Part shown: positions 26,446-36,603 of the stretch, one piece after another
Layout of the letters: each line of letters begins with the position of its first letter
Numbering within the stretch: position 1 is the first letter of the stretch
NCBI RefSeq assembly: GCF_001426375.1
Contig: NZ_LMEO01000016.1
Span: 1 to 64,000 of the forward strand
Source: Paenibacillus sp. Root444D2
GTDB lineage: Bacteria > Bacillota > Bacilli > Paenibacillales > NBRC-103111
Length of the DNA: 64,000 nucleotides
Direction of reading: 5' to 3'
The notes under the pieces: model-generated
Database searches by the model: none
What the model saw: the letters and a program-made list of their open reading frames with translations, nothing else
What the model was told of the DNA's origin: nothing
Made by a program: the position numbers and the translations under genes

Positions 26446-27024
26446 ATGGCTAGCAACAAAGACCGCATCATGGAAGCTGCCATGGATTTATTTCACGATC
26501 ATGGTTTTCAAGGAACGGGTCTGGAAGATATATTGACGAGCAGCGGGGTATGCAAGAGCAATTTTTACTACCATTTTAAAAGTAAAGAAGAACTGGGTTT
26601 GAAAGTTATTGAACGCAAGGTGCAGGAGATGCGGCAATCTGTGATGGAGCCGAGTTTGGGCAATGCGCAATTATCGCCGAAACAGCGGGTACTAGCATTG
26701 TTTGAACGCATGCTGGCCTTTTGTGAGGAGCATGAATGCCGTAGAGGCTGCTTCTTCGGTAATCTGGCCTTGGAGCTGAGTGACAGCTCTGAGGAGCTGC
26801 GTAAGCCGTTGAGCCGCTTTTTCAGAGAGTTGGAGGCTGAGGTAGAATCCTGTTTGCAGGAAGGCAAGAGACAAGGCGAGCTGTTGCTGCAGGGGTTAAC
26901 CCCAGTGGAGCTGGCGACCCCGATCGTTTCCCTTCTGCAGGGTGGGATGCTGCTCACCAAAACGCACAAAGACACCAGAGCGCTGCGCGACAGTATCAAG
27001 GTTTTGACCGTATGTATGGGGTAG
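26446..27024 (+). CDS. TetR/AcrR family transcription regulator
   Basis: A 192-residue repressor-type regulator. The N-terminal helix-turn-helix (about 8-55) has ILTSSGVCKSNFYYHFKSKEELG, typical of TetR. The C-terminal ligand/dimer part (about 75-190) includes CEEHECRRGCFFGNLALELS with three Cys close together, which could suit redox or metal sensing, though this is only a guess. I chose ATG 26446 with AGAGGTGG upstream. Two dyads at 26329-26390 are the likely binding sites. Confidence 0.9.
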   Translation: MASNKDRIMEAAMDLFHDHGFQGTGLEDILTSSGVCKSNFYYHFKSKEELGLKVIERKVQEMRQSVMEPSLGNAQLSPKQRVLALFERMLAFCEEHECRRGCFFGNLALELSDSSEELRKPLSRFFRELEAEVESCLQEGKRQGELLLQGLTPVELATPIVSLLQGGMLLTKTHKDTRALRDSIKVLTVCMG

Positions 27025-27053
27025 AGGATAAGAAAGAGGAGTGATATAAAAAG

Positions 27054-27641
27054 ATGGCGTCCATTGACTACAAAAATACAAGAGTTGCTGAGAATCGGGA
27101 GCTGATTGAACAGCATGTCCGAGAAATTTTACGGCTGATTGGCGAAGATGTAGATCGGGAAGGCTTGTTAGACACACCTGCTCGCGTAACTCGTATGTAT
27201 GAAGAAATATTTTCGGGCTATGAGGCGAATCCGCGCGATGTGATGGGTGTAACTTTTGATGAACAGCACGAAGAGCTAGTTATTATTAAGGATATTATCT
27301 ATTACAGTCAATGCGAGCATCATATGGCGCCATTTTTCGGGAAAGTGCATGTAGGGTACTTACCAAGCGGCAAAGTGGCTGGACTAAGCAAATTTGCTCG
27401 TCTGGTTGATGTGATCACTCGTAAGCTGCAGGTGCAGGAGCGGATTACTTCAGAAATCGCCGACATTCTAGATGATGTTCTGAAGCCGCACGGCGTCATG
27501 GTTGTCGTGGAGGGAGAACATATGTGTATGTGCTCCAGAGGCGTGAAGAAATACGGAAGTCAAACGATTACCTCAGCTGTTCGCGGTTCTTTCCGCTCGG
27601 ACTCGACACTTCGTGCTGAATTTCTGTCTTTGTTGAAATAA
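27054..27641 (+). CDS. folE: GTP cyclohydrolase I
   Basis: Opens GTP to dihydroneopterin triphosphate, the first step of folate synthesis; 195 residues, decamer in known homologues. Zinc ligands are Cys87 and His90 in SQCEHHMAPF and Cys158/160 in HMCMCSRG. GYLPSGKVAGLSKFARLVD and RLQVQER-like QVQERITSEIAD are the conserved core. The ATG at 27054 follows AAGAGGAGTGA. The folate genes usually beside it are absent here; the upstream neighbour is a TetR-type regulator. Confidence 0.96.
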   Translation: MASIDYKNTRVAENRELIEQHVREILRLIGEDVDREGLLDTPARVTRMYEEIFSGYEANPRDVMGVTFDEQHEELVIIKDIIYYSQCEHHMAPFFGKVHVGYLPSGKVAGLSKFARLVDVITRKLQVQERITSEIADILDDVLKPHGVMVVVEGEHMCMCSRGVKKYGSQTITSAVRGSFRSDSTLRAEFLSLLK

Positions 27642-27652
27642 GAGTGCGTACG

Positions 27653-27698
27653 AGGGATGTGCATGGAGACAATAGTCTTGTGCAGCATCCCTTTTTTT
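27653..27698 (+). terminator. Terminator of folE
   Basis: AGGGATG-TGCA and TGCA-GCATCCCT arms around a loop of about 20 nt, followed by TTTTTTT. Confidence 0.8.
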
Positions 27699-27860
27699 GT
27701 TCAGGAAGCGCTGCATGACTTGTTGCGAGGTAGACGATATAGTATTATTTTACCACATAAGACTTCCATGCCGCGTTGAGGAACCACTGATGAATGGTAA
27801 GTGACTATTTTCCCGTGTTTGTTTCAGGTTTTTGAGAGAAGCGTAGAATTAGGAAGGCAA

Positions 27861-27964
27861 GTTGTATAGCGTACAACAAATTTACAACATTACACGGATT
27901 AGCAAGCGAATGTTTAAACAGATATACGTCTTAGGCGTAATTTACGCTGCATCAACCTTTACTC
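27861..27964. repeat. Decayed family A element with a shared downstream box
   Basis: One clear dyad GTTGTA-tagcg-TACAAC (centre 27870). The sequence after it (CATTACACGGATTAGCAAGCG) resembles the spacer between the third and fourth hairpins of the element at 531-710, so it appears to be a half-copy. It runs into a box GTTTAAACA..TATACGTCTT.GGCGTAA that recurs at 45634-45660. The remainder of 27642-28145 shows nothing else I can name. Confidence 0.6.
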
Positions 27965-28145
27965 AGACTCTACTAAGGATGACGTAAGCTGGTTGTTTTG
28001 CATAATAAATATCCTCAAGTGACTATCGTACATGCTTTAGCATAAACTGATAGGAAACATGAAGAGGTATACGGAGTGGCAAATTGAACAAAGAGACTAA
28101 GAACTATACCGGGCGTCCGGCAACATCACTAGAGGAGGCAAGCTT

Positions 28146-29465
28146 ATGAACAACATACGAAAATATCGGCCAGGTGAGGCCGGTTCCTCTAAATTGAGTG
28201 AAGAACGGGATGAATTTGAGCGGGATTATGCGAGGTTAATTCAATCTCCGACCTTTCGACGGCTGCAGGGGAAGTCGCAGGTGTTCGGCGCAGGATCAGG
28301 TGATTACTATCGAACACGTCTAACCCATTCGCTCGAAGTTGCCCAAATCGCCAGAGAAGTGGCGAAGCGGTTAGAACGGACGAATCCTTTTTTGAGTAAA
28401 AGAGAGCATCCAGGCTTGATCATTGATCCTACCGTCGTTGAGTGTGCGTCGATCGCTCACGACTTCGGTCACCCGCCGTTCGGGCATAAAGGGGAAGAGG
28501 TTCTGAATCATATTCTGATGAGGGATCATGGTTTAAAATATGAAGGCAACGCCCAAAATTTCCGCATCCTGATGTTTCTCGAAAAAAGAGCAGGCAGTGA
28601 AAGCGGCCTGGATCTTACAGCCGCGGTGCTTCTTGGCATTAATAAGTATCCATTTTTGATCGAGGAAGAAGGACGACTTAAGGGTGTCTACGCCTCCGAG
28701 TGGGAAATCATTCGTGATCTGCGCTCACAATGGAACATGCCGGAAGGCTGTTCGACCTTAGAGGCACAATTAATGGATTTATGCGACGATATCGCATACT
28801 CCACCCACGATATTGAAGATGGTATTCGTGCTGGCAAAATTCAAATGAATGCAACCTTTTTTGAGGATCAAAGACTGATTCGTCATGTGGTCATGGAAAT
28901 ATTAAATGATCCCAACAAGCATAAATTCGGCTGGGAGCAAGTCAATATTGAGCAAATGGTCAGGCAAGTTCTGTCGGACTATCTGGAGCAATGGGAGCAA
29001 ATTTTCTCAGAGTGCAACGGGGAAGAATCGCGTACGCGCAGAGAGATGAAAGCCCGCTGGGTGAGCTCTTTCGCAAGTAGTCTGGACATTATAGATGACC
29101 CTGACCGAGACTGGAAAAAGGTTGCGCTCGTGAAAGACGGAGCCGAGGATATGAGTCTGCTGCGCACGATGGAAATTCTCAAGAAGCTTGCGTGGGTCAC
29201 GCTGATCAAAGATTTCCGCGTGCTGCGCCTGCAAAAACGCAGCGAGATCATCGTCGAGCGCTTGTGGGACAGCTTCATCGACAAGGAAAAGGGGCAATGG
29301 ATCATGCCTCCCGACTGGATTGATAGCTACGAACGCCGTAATGGTAATTGGAGTTGGCCGCGTTTCGTCGCGGATTACATTTCCGGTATGACCGACGCCT
29401 ACGCGGAGAAGGTCTACGCCGAATTGTTCGCAAGCAAATCCGGCTCGATTTATGAGATGGATTAG
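28146..29465 (+). CDS. dgt: dGTPase-family HD phosphohydrolase
   Basis: Cytosolic HD-domain triphosphohydrolase that cleaves deoxynucleoside triphosphates; 439 residues. The N-terminus has FRRLQGKSQVFG and YYRTRLTHSLEVAQI with the first metal His. The HD pair is in SIAHDFGHPPFGHKGEE and the final Asp in LMDLCDDIAYSTHDIEDG. All family landmarks are present and the length suits type I dGTPase-like proteins. GGAGGC stands 7 nt before the ATG. It is monocistronic. Exact nucleotide preference cannot be told. Confidence 0.92.
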   Translation: MNNIRKYRPGEAGSSKLSEERDEFERDYARLIQSPTFRRLQGKSQVFGAGSGDYYRTRLTHSLEVAQIAREVAKRLERTNPFLSKREHPGLIIDPTVVECASIAHDFGHPPFGHKGEEVLNHILMRDHGLKYEGNAQNFRILMFLEKRAGSESGLDLTAAVLLGINKYPFLIEEEGRLKGVYASEWEIIRDLRSQWNMPEGCSTLEAQLMDLCDDIAYSTHDIEDGIRAGKIQMNATFFEDQRLIRHVVMEILNDPNKHKFGWEQVNIEQMVRQVLSDYLEQWEQIFSECNGEESRTRREMKARWVSSFASSLDIIDDPDRDWKKVALVKDGAEDMSLLRTMEILKKLAWVTLIKDFRVLRLQKRSEIIVERLWDSFIDKEKGQWIMPPDWIDSYERRNGNWSWPRFVADYISGMTDAYAEKVYAELFASKSGSIYEMD

Positions 29466-29642
29466 TTAGCTGAAACGATGCAGAACCGAGTAGGTGCAAA
29501 ATATAGTGTTTGCATTGGATTCTCGCGATGTTAAGAGATTTGGAATCAACGATGATTTGCTGCACTTTTTGCATGATGTTGGTTATAGACCAGTCAGGTG
29601 CTGCAAAATTGGTAAATTAGCTTGGAACGCGAGGGTATAGGC

Positions 29643-29672
29643 AAAAAAATATCGGCCCGCGAGGGGCCGATT
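29643..29672 (-). terminator. Terminator of the alpha/beta hydrolase gene
   Basis: ATCGGCCC / GGGGCCGAT stem; on the minus strand it is followed by ATTTTTTTG. It also lies after dgt and could act both ways. Confidence 0.75.
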
Positions 29673-30692
29673 TTATAGGGAGGAGGGAATACCAAGGTTA
29701 GCTTGCAAGGGAGTAGACGAGATACCGTTAAGGAAATTCATCGTTCGGCGCATATACGTCTTGGGCTCTGCTCGGTACAGCAGCTCATGCTGCGCTTTTG
29801 GGATAATCCATAGCTTGGATTCGGAGTCCTTTTGCTGCTTGAACATATCCTCTACCATGCCATAGGGTGCTTTGTAATCTTCGGTACCATGGATGAAGAA
29901 GATTGGCATCGGATAAGCTGTTGAGGTTACTTTGTTGTAAGGCACCTCTTGCAAGCTTACGCCATTGAGCAGAGGGAAGAATAAGCGTACAAGCGGTAGA
30001 GATGGAAATTTAGGCACATTAACGACTTGCTTCATATTATGATAGAGTGTATCCGGATTAAGCAAAAAAGTGCTGTCCAGAATCATCCCCGAAATATCGT
30101 TGCCACTTTGAAGAGCAGTCTGTAGTGCTGTTCCTGCTCCCATTGAGAAGCCCCAAATGTAGATAGGACCGCTGGATAACTGCTTGATATAGTTGATTGC
30201 GCCAAGCAGCTCTTGTGATTCTTGAATGCCGCCGGTCATAATTCGTTTACTGTTAGGGTGCACATAGCCATAGTCGAACATGAGAACATTGTAGTTTTGC
30301 AAATGAAGTTCGCGGGCCAAGTTGTAAATGGGAACCCAAAGTTCTTCGCGATTGCCGCCGTAACCATGGGAGAAGATTACCGTTTTGTCGGACTTACCAG
30401 GTATAAACCAACCGTCTAGGTTTGACGAACCATTCAGACTTGGGAAGGTTACATCGTTGTAAGGAAGACCAACAGCCCTCATTGGATCCGAATGAAGCGG
30501 GTCAATATGCGGTCGAGCTAATGTCCAAGCAATATAGGCGTGAAAACCAAGAAGTAGAGAAGTGCATAGGATTAGAAATGAAATGAGGATGGTGAAAACC
30601 AGCCTTTTTTTGCGCAAAAGCGGTCGGGTGACCACTTGCTCGAGTGTGGGTTGTAGCGAACCAGTTCCAGGGGTTAGAGATGTTGTTGACAT
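29673..30692 (-). CDS. Alpha/beta hydrolase with N-terminal membrane anchor
   Basis: A 339-residue hydrolase. A basic N-terminus and one hydrophobic helix (about 32-55) should anchor the enzyme with its catalytic domain outside. The fold shows HGYGGNREE (oxyanion region), nucleophile Ser in WGFSMGAGTA, acidic residue in IHGTEDYKAP and the His in KAQHELLYR, so the triad is complete. It resembles YqkD-type hydrolases. The substrate is unknown. The minus-strand start has GGAGGGAGG upstream. It is divergent from the IclR-type gene. Confidence 0.88.
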   Translation of the reverse strand: MSTTSLTPGTGSLQPTLEQVVTRPLLRKKRLVFTILISFLILCTSLLLGFHAYIAWTLARPHIDPLHSDPMRAVGLPYNDVTFPSLNGSSNLDGWFIPGKSDKTVIFSHGYGGNREELWVPIYNLARELHLQNYNVLMFDYGYVHPNSKRIMTGGIQESQELLGAINYIKQLSSGPIYIWGFSMGAGTALQTALQSGNDISGMILDSTFLLNPDTLYHNMKQVVNVPKFPSLPLVRLFFPLLNGVSLQEVPYNKVTSTAYPMPIFFIHGTEDYKAPYGMVEDMFKQQKDSESKLWIIPKAQHELLYRAEPKTYMRRTMNFLNGISSTPLQANLGIPSSL

Positions 30693-30961
30693 CGTAGTAC
30701 CCTCCCTCCATTAAAATTAGTGAGATTATGCTTCTGCGGGTTAGAGGTTAAAGGGAGAATAAATTATTTAAATATTCAGATAAGTATTCTATTAACTTAA
30801 TATTATTCTGAATGCGCTTACAAGTCAATGTGATTGCGCTAATTGTAAGCCCTTTGTAATCGTCCTGTAACAATGAGAAAGCGGATATTTGAACAAATAT
30901 AGGGATCGTTGCTCAATACCAAAGTCTCCTCTATAGTGAGCTTTGTGAACAAAGTCTCTCC

Positions 30962-31020
30962 TTTACGGTTTGAACGAGTTTCGGTATACTGAATATAACT
31001 GAGTTTCATATAGTGAAACT
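30962..31020 (+). promoter_or_regulatory. Promoter and operator of the iclR-type gene
   Basis: TTTACG (30962-30967), a 17-bp spacer and TATACT (30985-30990) form a sigma-A promoter. Twelve bp downstream, AGTTTCA-TATAG-TGAAACT (31002-31020) is a perfect dyad with 7-bp arms, overlapping the likely transcript start region. It fits autorepression. The same core is found downstream of the aconitase promoter. Confidence 0.65.
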
Positions 31021-31050
31021 TTCTCACACGGATGAAAGTGGTGTAAAGCG

Positions 31051-31794
31051 ATGGAAGATGGCAAGCTGACAGTGCGTGCTGTAGAGCGCGCTTTAGATAT
31101 TATGCTTTGTTTCACTGGGGCGTCGGAATTGACGCTGACCGAAATAGCAAGTCGTGCCCAGCTTCACAAAAGCACGGTGCACCGCCTTCTGGCATCCTTA
31201 GAAGGCAAAGGATTCATCATGCGTGACGGCTCGTCGGATAAATACAGACTTGGTTATCGGCTGTGGGAGTTGTCTGCTAACCTCTCCAAAGAAGGAGACC
31301 CCGGCATCATTCTGCTGCCGGAAATGGAACGGCTGCGCGATCAACTCGGCGAGACGATCTCGCTGTACGTGCAGGACGGCCTGGTGCGCGTACGCGTCCA
31401 AGCTGTACAGAGCAACCACGCCATTCGCCGCGTTGCCCCTGTCGGGGCGCGAATGCCCTTATACGTCGGCGCCTCGAGCAAGGTGCTCGTCGCCTTCGCT
31501 GAGCCAGCGCTGCAGGAGCAGCTTCTAGCCTCGGCCGATTGGCCGACCGGGCTAGATCAGACTGCGTTCCTGCAGCAGCTCAGCGACACTCGACGCGCAG
31601 GCTTCGCCACGAGCGTCGAAGAGCGCGAGCCCGGTGCGGCGGCTGTGGCCGCACCGGTTCTGGACCGCGGCGGCCGGCTTGTTGCCGCCCTCGCGGTCTC
31701 GGGCCCAGCGAACCGGCTCACGCTGGAGCTGATGCAAGAGCAGGCGCCGCTCATTGTGGAGGCGGCGCGGCGTATGGGAACGATGCTGCGCTAG
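31051..31794 (+). CDS. IclR family transcription regulator
   Basis: A 247-residue regulator. The N-terminal winged helix (about 8-70) has LTEIASRAQLHKSTVHRLLASLEGKGF; the C-terminal effector domain (about 85-245) has GETISLYVQDGLVRVR, GARMPLYVGASSKVLVAF and EEREPGAAAVAAPV, all regular for IclR. The 3' half is much more GC-rich than the 5' part. The ribosome site is weak (AAAGTGGTG). The effector is unknown. The operator evidence points to its own promoter and the aconitase promoter. Confidence 0.92.
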   Translation: MEDGKLTVRAVERALDIMLCFTGASELTLTEIASRAQLHKSTVHRLLASLEGKGFIMRDGSSDKYRLGYRLWELSANLSKEGDPGIILLPEMERLRDQLGETISLYVQDGLVRVRVQAVQSNHAIRRVAPVGARMPLYVGASSKVLVAFAEPALQEQLLASADWPTGLDQTAFLQQLSDTRRAGFATSVEEREPGAAAVAAPVLDRGGRLVAALAVSGPANRLTLELMQEQAPLIVEAARRMGTMLR

Positions 31795-31920
31795 CGCATC
31801 GTCTTGTTATGCGGCTTCGTGCTGGCGCGAAGCCGCGGCCCTACCGTCATCCGTCGTCAGGATGACGGATGCTTTGCTTCTAGGAGGTCATACTAGAAGA
31901 GGGAAAGGGAGTGGCAAGTG

Positions 31921-32826
31921 ATGAATAAGACAGCCTCGATGCTGGCGATCTGGATCAGTCTTGCCAGTAATATCGTGCTGACCGCCATCAAAATCATCGT
32001 CGGCCTCAATTTCAAAAGCCAAGTGCTTATCGCCGACGGCATCCATAACGCGGGAGATGTCATTGCGACCGCAACGGCTTATAGCTCGATGCGCGTCTCC
32101 TCCAAACCAGCGGATATTGATCATCCTTACGGGCATGGCAAAGCCGAGGTGCTCGGAGCCTTCATTGTCGCTATCATCTTAGGTGGAGCAGCCATTTATA
32201 TGGGCTACCACTCTATTCATGCGTTATTTGAGCCAGCGGGAGAGGCGCATATTATTGCATTTATTGCGGCGATCATCTCGCTAATTTGGAAGCAAATTCT
32301 TTATATTTACACGAAGCGTATCGGCCATAGGGTCAACAGCAAGGGGTTAATAGCTACTGCGTATGATCATTTAGCCGATGTATATGCTTCGATTGCAGCT
32401 TCGGTCGGCATAGGTTTGGCCTTAATCGGGGATCACTACGGCTATAGCATATTGGCTTTTGGCGACCCCTTGGCTGGTATCATCGTTTCTTTTTTAGTGC
32501 TGAAATTGGCTTACGAAATGGGCAGCGAATCTTTCGACATTCTTATGGAGCGCAGTGTAAGTACGACATACATTGAACAATACGCAGCATTGATCCGATC
32601 TGTCCCGGAGGTCAAACGGATTGACCGCCTGCGCGCCCGCGAGCACGGCCATTACATATTAGTTGACGCCAGATTGGCTGTATCGGGTAAACTAACCATA
32701 CAAGAAGGCCATGACATTAGCCGCCTTATTAAGAAAAAGATCAAGGAAGCGCATAGTGATGTGGATGAGGTGCTGGTTCATTTGAATCCTTGGTACGATG
32801 AGTCTGCTGAATCAAGCGGCGACTGA
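31921..32826 (+). CDS. Cation diffusion facilitator family transporter
   Basis: Metal/proton antiporter of the CDF family, 301 residues. About six helices with metal site residues in ADGIHNAGDV and AYDHLADVYAS, a His-rich loop DHPYGHGKAE and a cytoplasmic C-terminal domain (about 205-295) ending in DVDEVLVHLNPW. Site A here reads HNAGD and HLADV, a mixed pattern, so zinc, iron or manganese cannot be told apart. I chose ATG 31921 (AAAGGGAGTGG upstream) over an adjacent GTG. It follows the IclR gene by about 125 bp. Confidence 0.92.
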   Translation: MNKTASMLAIWISLASNIVLTAIKIIVGLNFKSQVLIADGIHNAGDVIATATAYSSMRVSSKPADIDHPYGHGKAEVLGAFIVAIILGGAAIYMGYHSIHALFEPAGEAHIIAFIAAIISLIWKQILYIYTKRIGHRVNSKGLIATAYDHLADVYASIAASVGIGLALIGDHYGYSILAFGDPLAGIIVSFLVLKLAYEMGSESFDILMERSVSTTYIEQYAALIRSVPEVKRIDRLRAREHGHYILVDARLAVSGKLTIQEGHDISRLIKKKIKEAHSDVDEVLVHLNPWYDESAESSGD

Positions 32827-32880
32827 TCTTAACTAATGACTAAACTCCTCTGCCGCCAATTCGCTTTCCTACATCTATGT

Positions 32881-32938
32881 AAAAACACCTCTACGCGAGG
32901 TTGCTCACCATGGAGCGGCTTCGGTAGAGGTGTTTGCT
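32881..32938. terminator. Terminator between the CDF and SleB-like genes
   Basis: AACACCTCTA / TAGAGGTGTT arms around a structured loop, followed by TGCTTTTCTT on plus and TTTTTACAT on minus, so it may serve both convergent genes. Confidence 0.75.
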
Positions 32939-32961
32939 TTTCTTATATCTTTATTCTTTGA

Positions 32962-33618
32962 TTACCTAGCAAAAATATGATGCCCAATCCGCACAGTCTG
33001 CGGACGTGACCAGATCCATTTGCTCGTCGCAGTTTTAGGATTAAAATAATACAAGGCACCCTTGGTAGGGTCTAAGCCCCGGACAGCATCCTGTGCTGCC
33101 ATGTAGGCCGTCGAATCCGGCTTCAGCCAATATTGGCCGTCACTAACGGCTGTAAAAGCCCCAGGTTCAAAGATAATGCCTTGGATGGAACTCGGGAACT
33201 TACTCGATTGTAGACGATTCATGACAACGGCCCCAACGGCAACTTGTCCCTCATAGGACTCACCGCGAGCCTCGCTGTAAATCACCTTCGCCAACATATC
33301 CAATTCAGCTTGATTCACCGAATAGTTACGTAAAGCCTCCCATGTTTTCGCTCCAATCATGCCGTCAACGGTTAGACCATAATTATATTGAAAATTGCGA
33401 ACAGCAGCGGCCGTAATCGGACCATATTTGCCATCCACAGATTGCTGGTAGTAGCCTAAAGTCTCGAGTCGGAACTGAGCGTCCCAGACATCACCGTTTT
33501 GACTGCCTTGCTTCAATGTCGTTGCTGCAGAAGCCGGCAGGCTCCATTCACTTACAGTAAAACCTAGACCCATTGAAGCTAACAGCACGACAAGGACGAG
33601 TTTTTTTATCAACTTCAT
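32962..33618 (-). CDS. SleB-type cell wall hydrolase with peptidoglycan-binding domain
   Basis: A secreted 218-residue protein. A signal peptide (Lys-rich start, hydrophobic core, cut near LPASAA, about 32) precedes a PG_binding_1 domain (about 38-95; VWDAQFRLETLGYY, VDGKYGPITAAAVRNFQ). The Hydrolase_2/SleB domain (about 103-218) has VIYSEARGESYEGQVAVGAVVMNRL with the catalytic Glu. It resembles the spore cortex-lytic enzyme SleB, a lytic transglycosylase, or its vegetative relative CwlJ. I chose the second ATG (33618), since GGGGAG abuts the first ATG and is 6 nt from the second. Confidence 0.9.
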   Translation of the reverse strand: MKLIKKLVLVVLLASMGLGFTVSEWSLPASAATTLKQGSQNGDVWDAQFRLETLGYYQQSVDGKYGPITAAAVRNFQYNYGLTVDGMIGAKTWEALRNYSVNQAELDMLAKVIYSEARGESYEGQVAVGAVVMNRLQSSKFPSSIQGIIFEPGAFTAVSDGQYWLKPDSTAYMAAQDAVRGLDPTKGALYYFNPKTATSKWIWSRPQTVRIGHHIFAR

Positions 33619-33775
33619 CTTCATCTCCCCTTTCGTCCTATCAGTATAGGTGCCGAGGAGGGGAGGCTCAACCCGCAGTATTTGGAAATGTACTCCAAAC
33701 GCTTGGCGCTCTAAGGGAATTTAGTTTGTAAATATAGCTCAAAAATTGTTGATTTGGTCTTTTTATAAAAAATAA

Positions 33776-33816
33776 AAGTCCGAGACCGCCATGTAAGGCA
33801 ATCCCGGACTTTTGCT
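33776..33816 (-). terminator. Terminator of the aconitase gene
   Basis: Minus strand: AAAAGTCCGGGA.. / ..TCTCGGACTTTT long stem followed by ATTTTTTAT. The plus-strand end also has TTTTGC. Confidence 0.85.
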
Positions 33817-33849
33817 GTGTGTAATGCGTTTTGTGTGTGTTTTGCTGTA

Positions 33850-36567
33850 TTAGTTTTTCTCAGAAATGATTTGACGAAGAACGGTTTGCAGGATACCGCC
33901 ATTACGGTAGTAATCTACGTCAACCATGCTGTCCAGACGCACAAGTACATTGAACTCGAAAGTTGTACCATCTTCACGAGTAGCTGTTACTTTTACAGTG
34001 GAACCTGGTTGTACATCGTTGCTCAAACCAGTGATATCGAATGTTTCACGACCTGTGATACCTAGTGTTTTCCAACCATTTCCTTCAAGGAATTGAAGTG
34101 GAAGAACACCCATACCAACAAGGTTACTGCGGTGAATACGCTCGAAGCTTTCCGCGATAACGGCTTTGACGCCGAGTAGGAAAGTACCTTTTGCTGCCCA
34201 GTCACGGGAGCTTCCAGTTCCGTACTCTTTACCCGCGATAACTACGAGGTTTTGGCCTTCAGCTTGATACTTCATGGAAGCATCATAGATGGATTCAACT
34301 TCGCCAGTTGGCAGGTAAGTTGTTACGCCGCCTTCTGTTCCTGGTGCCACTTGGTTACGAATACGGATGTTCGCGAACGTTCCGCGCATCATGACTTCGT
34401 GGTTACCACGACGGGAACCGTAGGAGTTGAAGTCTTCTTTTTTCACACCATGGTTAATCAGGTATTGGCCTCCAGGGCTGTCAACTTTGATGTTACCGGC
34501 AGGGGAGATATGGTCCGTTGTAACGGAATCTTCCAAGAGTGCTAATGTTTTGGCATTGCGAATATCTGCGATATCATCCAGAACCGTGCCCAGATCTGTG
34601 AAGAACGGAGGCTCTTGAATGTAAGTGGAATTGTTGTCGAACTCGTAAAGATCGCCTTCCGGAATTGCGATTTGGTTGAAACGCTCATTCGCACGGAATA
34701 CGTTGCTGTATTTATCACGGAACATGTCAGCACTCATTGCAATCCCAAGAGCTTCTTGAATCTCTTGGTTTGTAGGCCAAATGTCTTTGAGGTAGACAGG
34801 TTGATTGCTATGGTCGTAGCCGATTGGATCGTTAGCCAAATCAATGTTCACTGTTCCTGCAAGTGCATAGGCAACAACAAGCGGAGGTGATCCCAAGTAG
34901 TTTGCTTTCACTTGAGCATGTACGCGGCCTTCAAAGTTACGGTTACCGGAAATAACGGCAGCCACAGTCATATCGTTGTCGATGATGGCTTTGCTTACTT
35001 CTTCTGGAAGCGGACCGGAGTTACCGATACAAGTTGCGCAGCCGTAGCCTGCAACGTGGAAGCCAAGTGCTTCTAGAGGCTCAAGCAAGCCTGCTTTAAT
35101 CAAGTACTCGGTAACAACCAGGGAACCTGGTGTCAATGAGCTCTTAACGAAAGCTGGTTTTCTCAAACCGCGAGCTACCGCTTTTTTCGCCACAAGTCCG
35201 GCACCTAGCATAACGCTCGGGTTCGATGTGTTTGTACAGGAAGTGATTGCCGCGATGACAACTGAACCTGTGCCCATTTTGGCAGTTTCGCCGTTTGGAT
35301 AAACAACATCAACGACTTCTTCGATTTTCTCATCGGTAAGGCCATAGCCGCCTTTGTCGATAGGTGTACGGATGATGGAGTTGAAAGACTCCTTCATGTT
35401 CGTAAGCTCAACACGGTCTTGCGGACGTTTAGGACCAGCCAAGCTTGGTACTACTGCGCCAAGATCAAGTTCAATTACATCAGTGAACTGAGGATCTGGT
35501 GTGCTGTCTGTACGGAACATACCTTGTGCTTTGTAGTAAGCTTCTACGAGTGCGATTTGATCTGCGTCACGACCTGTACTTCTCAGGTAGTTCAACGTTT
35601 CGTTGTCGACTGGGAAGAAACCGATTGTTGCGCCGTACTCCGGAGCCATGTTCGCTACTGTTGCACGGTCAGCCAAGGAAATGTTGCTTAGACCAGGACC
35701 GAAGAACTCAACGAATTTACCAACAACGCCTTTTTTACGCAAAATTTGTGTAACAGTCAGAGCCAAATCAGTTGCGGTAGCGCCTTCTGCCAGGTGACCT
35801 GTCAATTTGAAACCAACAACGTCTGGAGCTACGAAGTAAAGCGGTTGTCCAAGCATACCAGCCTCAGCTTCAATACCGCCTACGCCCCAGCCTACAACAC
35901 CAAGTCCGTTGATCATTGTCGTGTGGGAATCTGTACCTACGAGGGAGTCTGGGTAAACAACCGTTTCACCATCGATCGTTTTTGTAGCTGCTACGGAAGC
36001 TAGGTACTCCAAGTTAACTTGGTGAACGATACCTGTTGAAGGTGGAACAGCACGGAAGTTATCGAATGCCGTTTGTGCCCAACGCAGGAAACGGTAACGC
36101 TCTTCGTTTCTTTCGAACTCTAGGTTAATGTTGTAGTCTAGTGCTTCCGGAGATCCGAAAGCATCGACCATAACAGAGTGGTCAATAACAAGGTCTACAG
36201 GAACGAGTGGGTTGATCCGTTTAGGATCTCCGCCTTCACGAGCCATCGTCGCACGCATTGCCGCAAGGTCAACAACGACGGGAACGCCTGTGAAATCCTG
36301 AAGAACGATACGAGCAGGAATGAAAGGAATTTCTTTGTTTTCATCGCGGCCTTCAGCCCAACCAGCGATTTGTTTAACGTGTTCACTTGTAATAGCGCGA
36401 CCGTCGAATTGACGAATAGCGGCTTCGAGCAGAACGCGAATGGAGACAGGCAGATTGCTAACGGTTCCGTGGCCTTGATTTTCGAAGTCAGGAAGACTGT
36501 AATACTGGAACGATTTCGTTCCCACAGTTAACTGCTTACGCACAGAAAAAGAGTCCTTATTGGACAT
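33850..36567 (-). CDS. acnA: Aconitate hydratase
   Basis: TCA-cycle enzyme interconverting citrate and isocitrate, 905 residues, the AcnA/IRP1 size, likely also an RNA-binding protein when its cluster is lost (known for the Bacillus enzyme). Cluster Cys ligands are in [13 protein letters not shown] and [37 protein letters not shown] and [20 protein letters not shown] are conserved active-site regions. I chose the start giving MSNKDSFS because GAGGAGG stands upstream. Very regular codon use suggests high expression. A promoter and an IclR-type operator lie just upstream. Confidence 0.96.
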   Translation of the reverse strand: MSNKDSFSVRKQLTVGTKSFQYYSLPDFENQGHGTVSNLPVSIRVLLEAAIRQFDGRAITSEHVKQIAGWAEGRDENKEIPFIPARIVLQDFTGVPVVVDLAAMRATMAREGGDPKRINPLVPVDLVIDHSVMVDAFGSPEALDYNINLEFERNEERYRFLRWAQTAFDNFRAVPPSTGIVHQVNLEYLASVAATKTIDGETVVYPDSLVGTDSHTTMINGLGVVGWGVGGIEAEAGMLGQPLYFVAPDVVGFKLTGHLAEGATATDLALTVTQILRKKGVVGKFVEFFGPGLSNISLADRATVANMAPEYGATIGFFPVDNETLNYLRSTGRDADQIALVEAYYKAQGMFRTDSTPDPQFTDVIELDLGAVVPSLAGPKRPQDRVELTNMKESFNSIIRTPIDKGGYGLTDEKIEEVVDVVYPNGETAKMGTGSVVIAAITSCTNTSNPSVMLGAGLVAKKAVARGLRKPAFVKSSLTPGSLVVTEYLIKAGLLEPLEALGFHVAGYGCATCIGNSGPLPEEVSKAIIDNDMTVAAVISGNRNFEGRVHAQVKANYLGSPPLVVAYALAGTVNIDLANDPIGYDHSNQPVYLKDIWPTNQEIQEALGIAMSADMFRDKYSNVFRANERFNQIAIPEGDLYEFDNNSTYIQEPPFFTDLGTVLDDIADIRNAKTLALLEDSVTTDHISPAGNIKVDSPGGQYLINHGVKKEDFNSYGSRRGNHEVMMRGTFANIRIRNQVAPGTEGGVTTYLPTGEVESIYDASMKYQAEGQNLVVIAGKEYGTGSSRDWAAKGTFLLGVKAVIAESFERIHRSNLVGMGVLPLQFLEGNGWKTLGITGRETFDITGLSNDVQPGSTVKVTATREDGTTFEFNVLVRLDSMVDVDYYRNGGILQTVLRQIISEKN

Positions 36568-36603
36568 GGGTAATTCCTCCTCAATAATATTGATCATCCA
36601 TTG

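Noticed and set aside
36178-36531. 117-residue frame antisense to acnA
   Set aside because: It is inside a strongly conserved aconitase region; no sign of independent coding.
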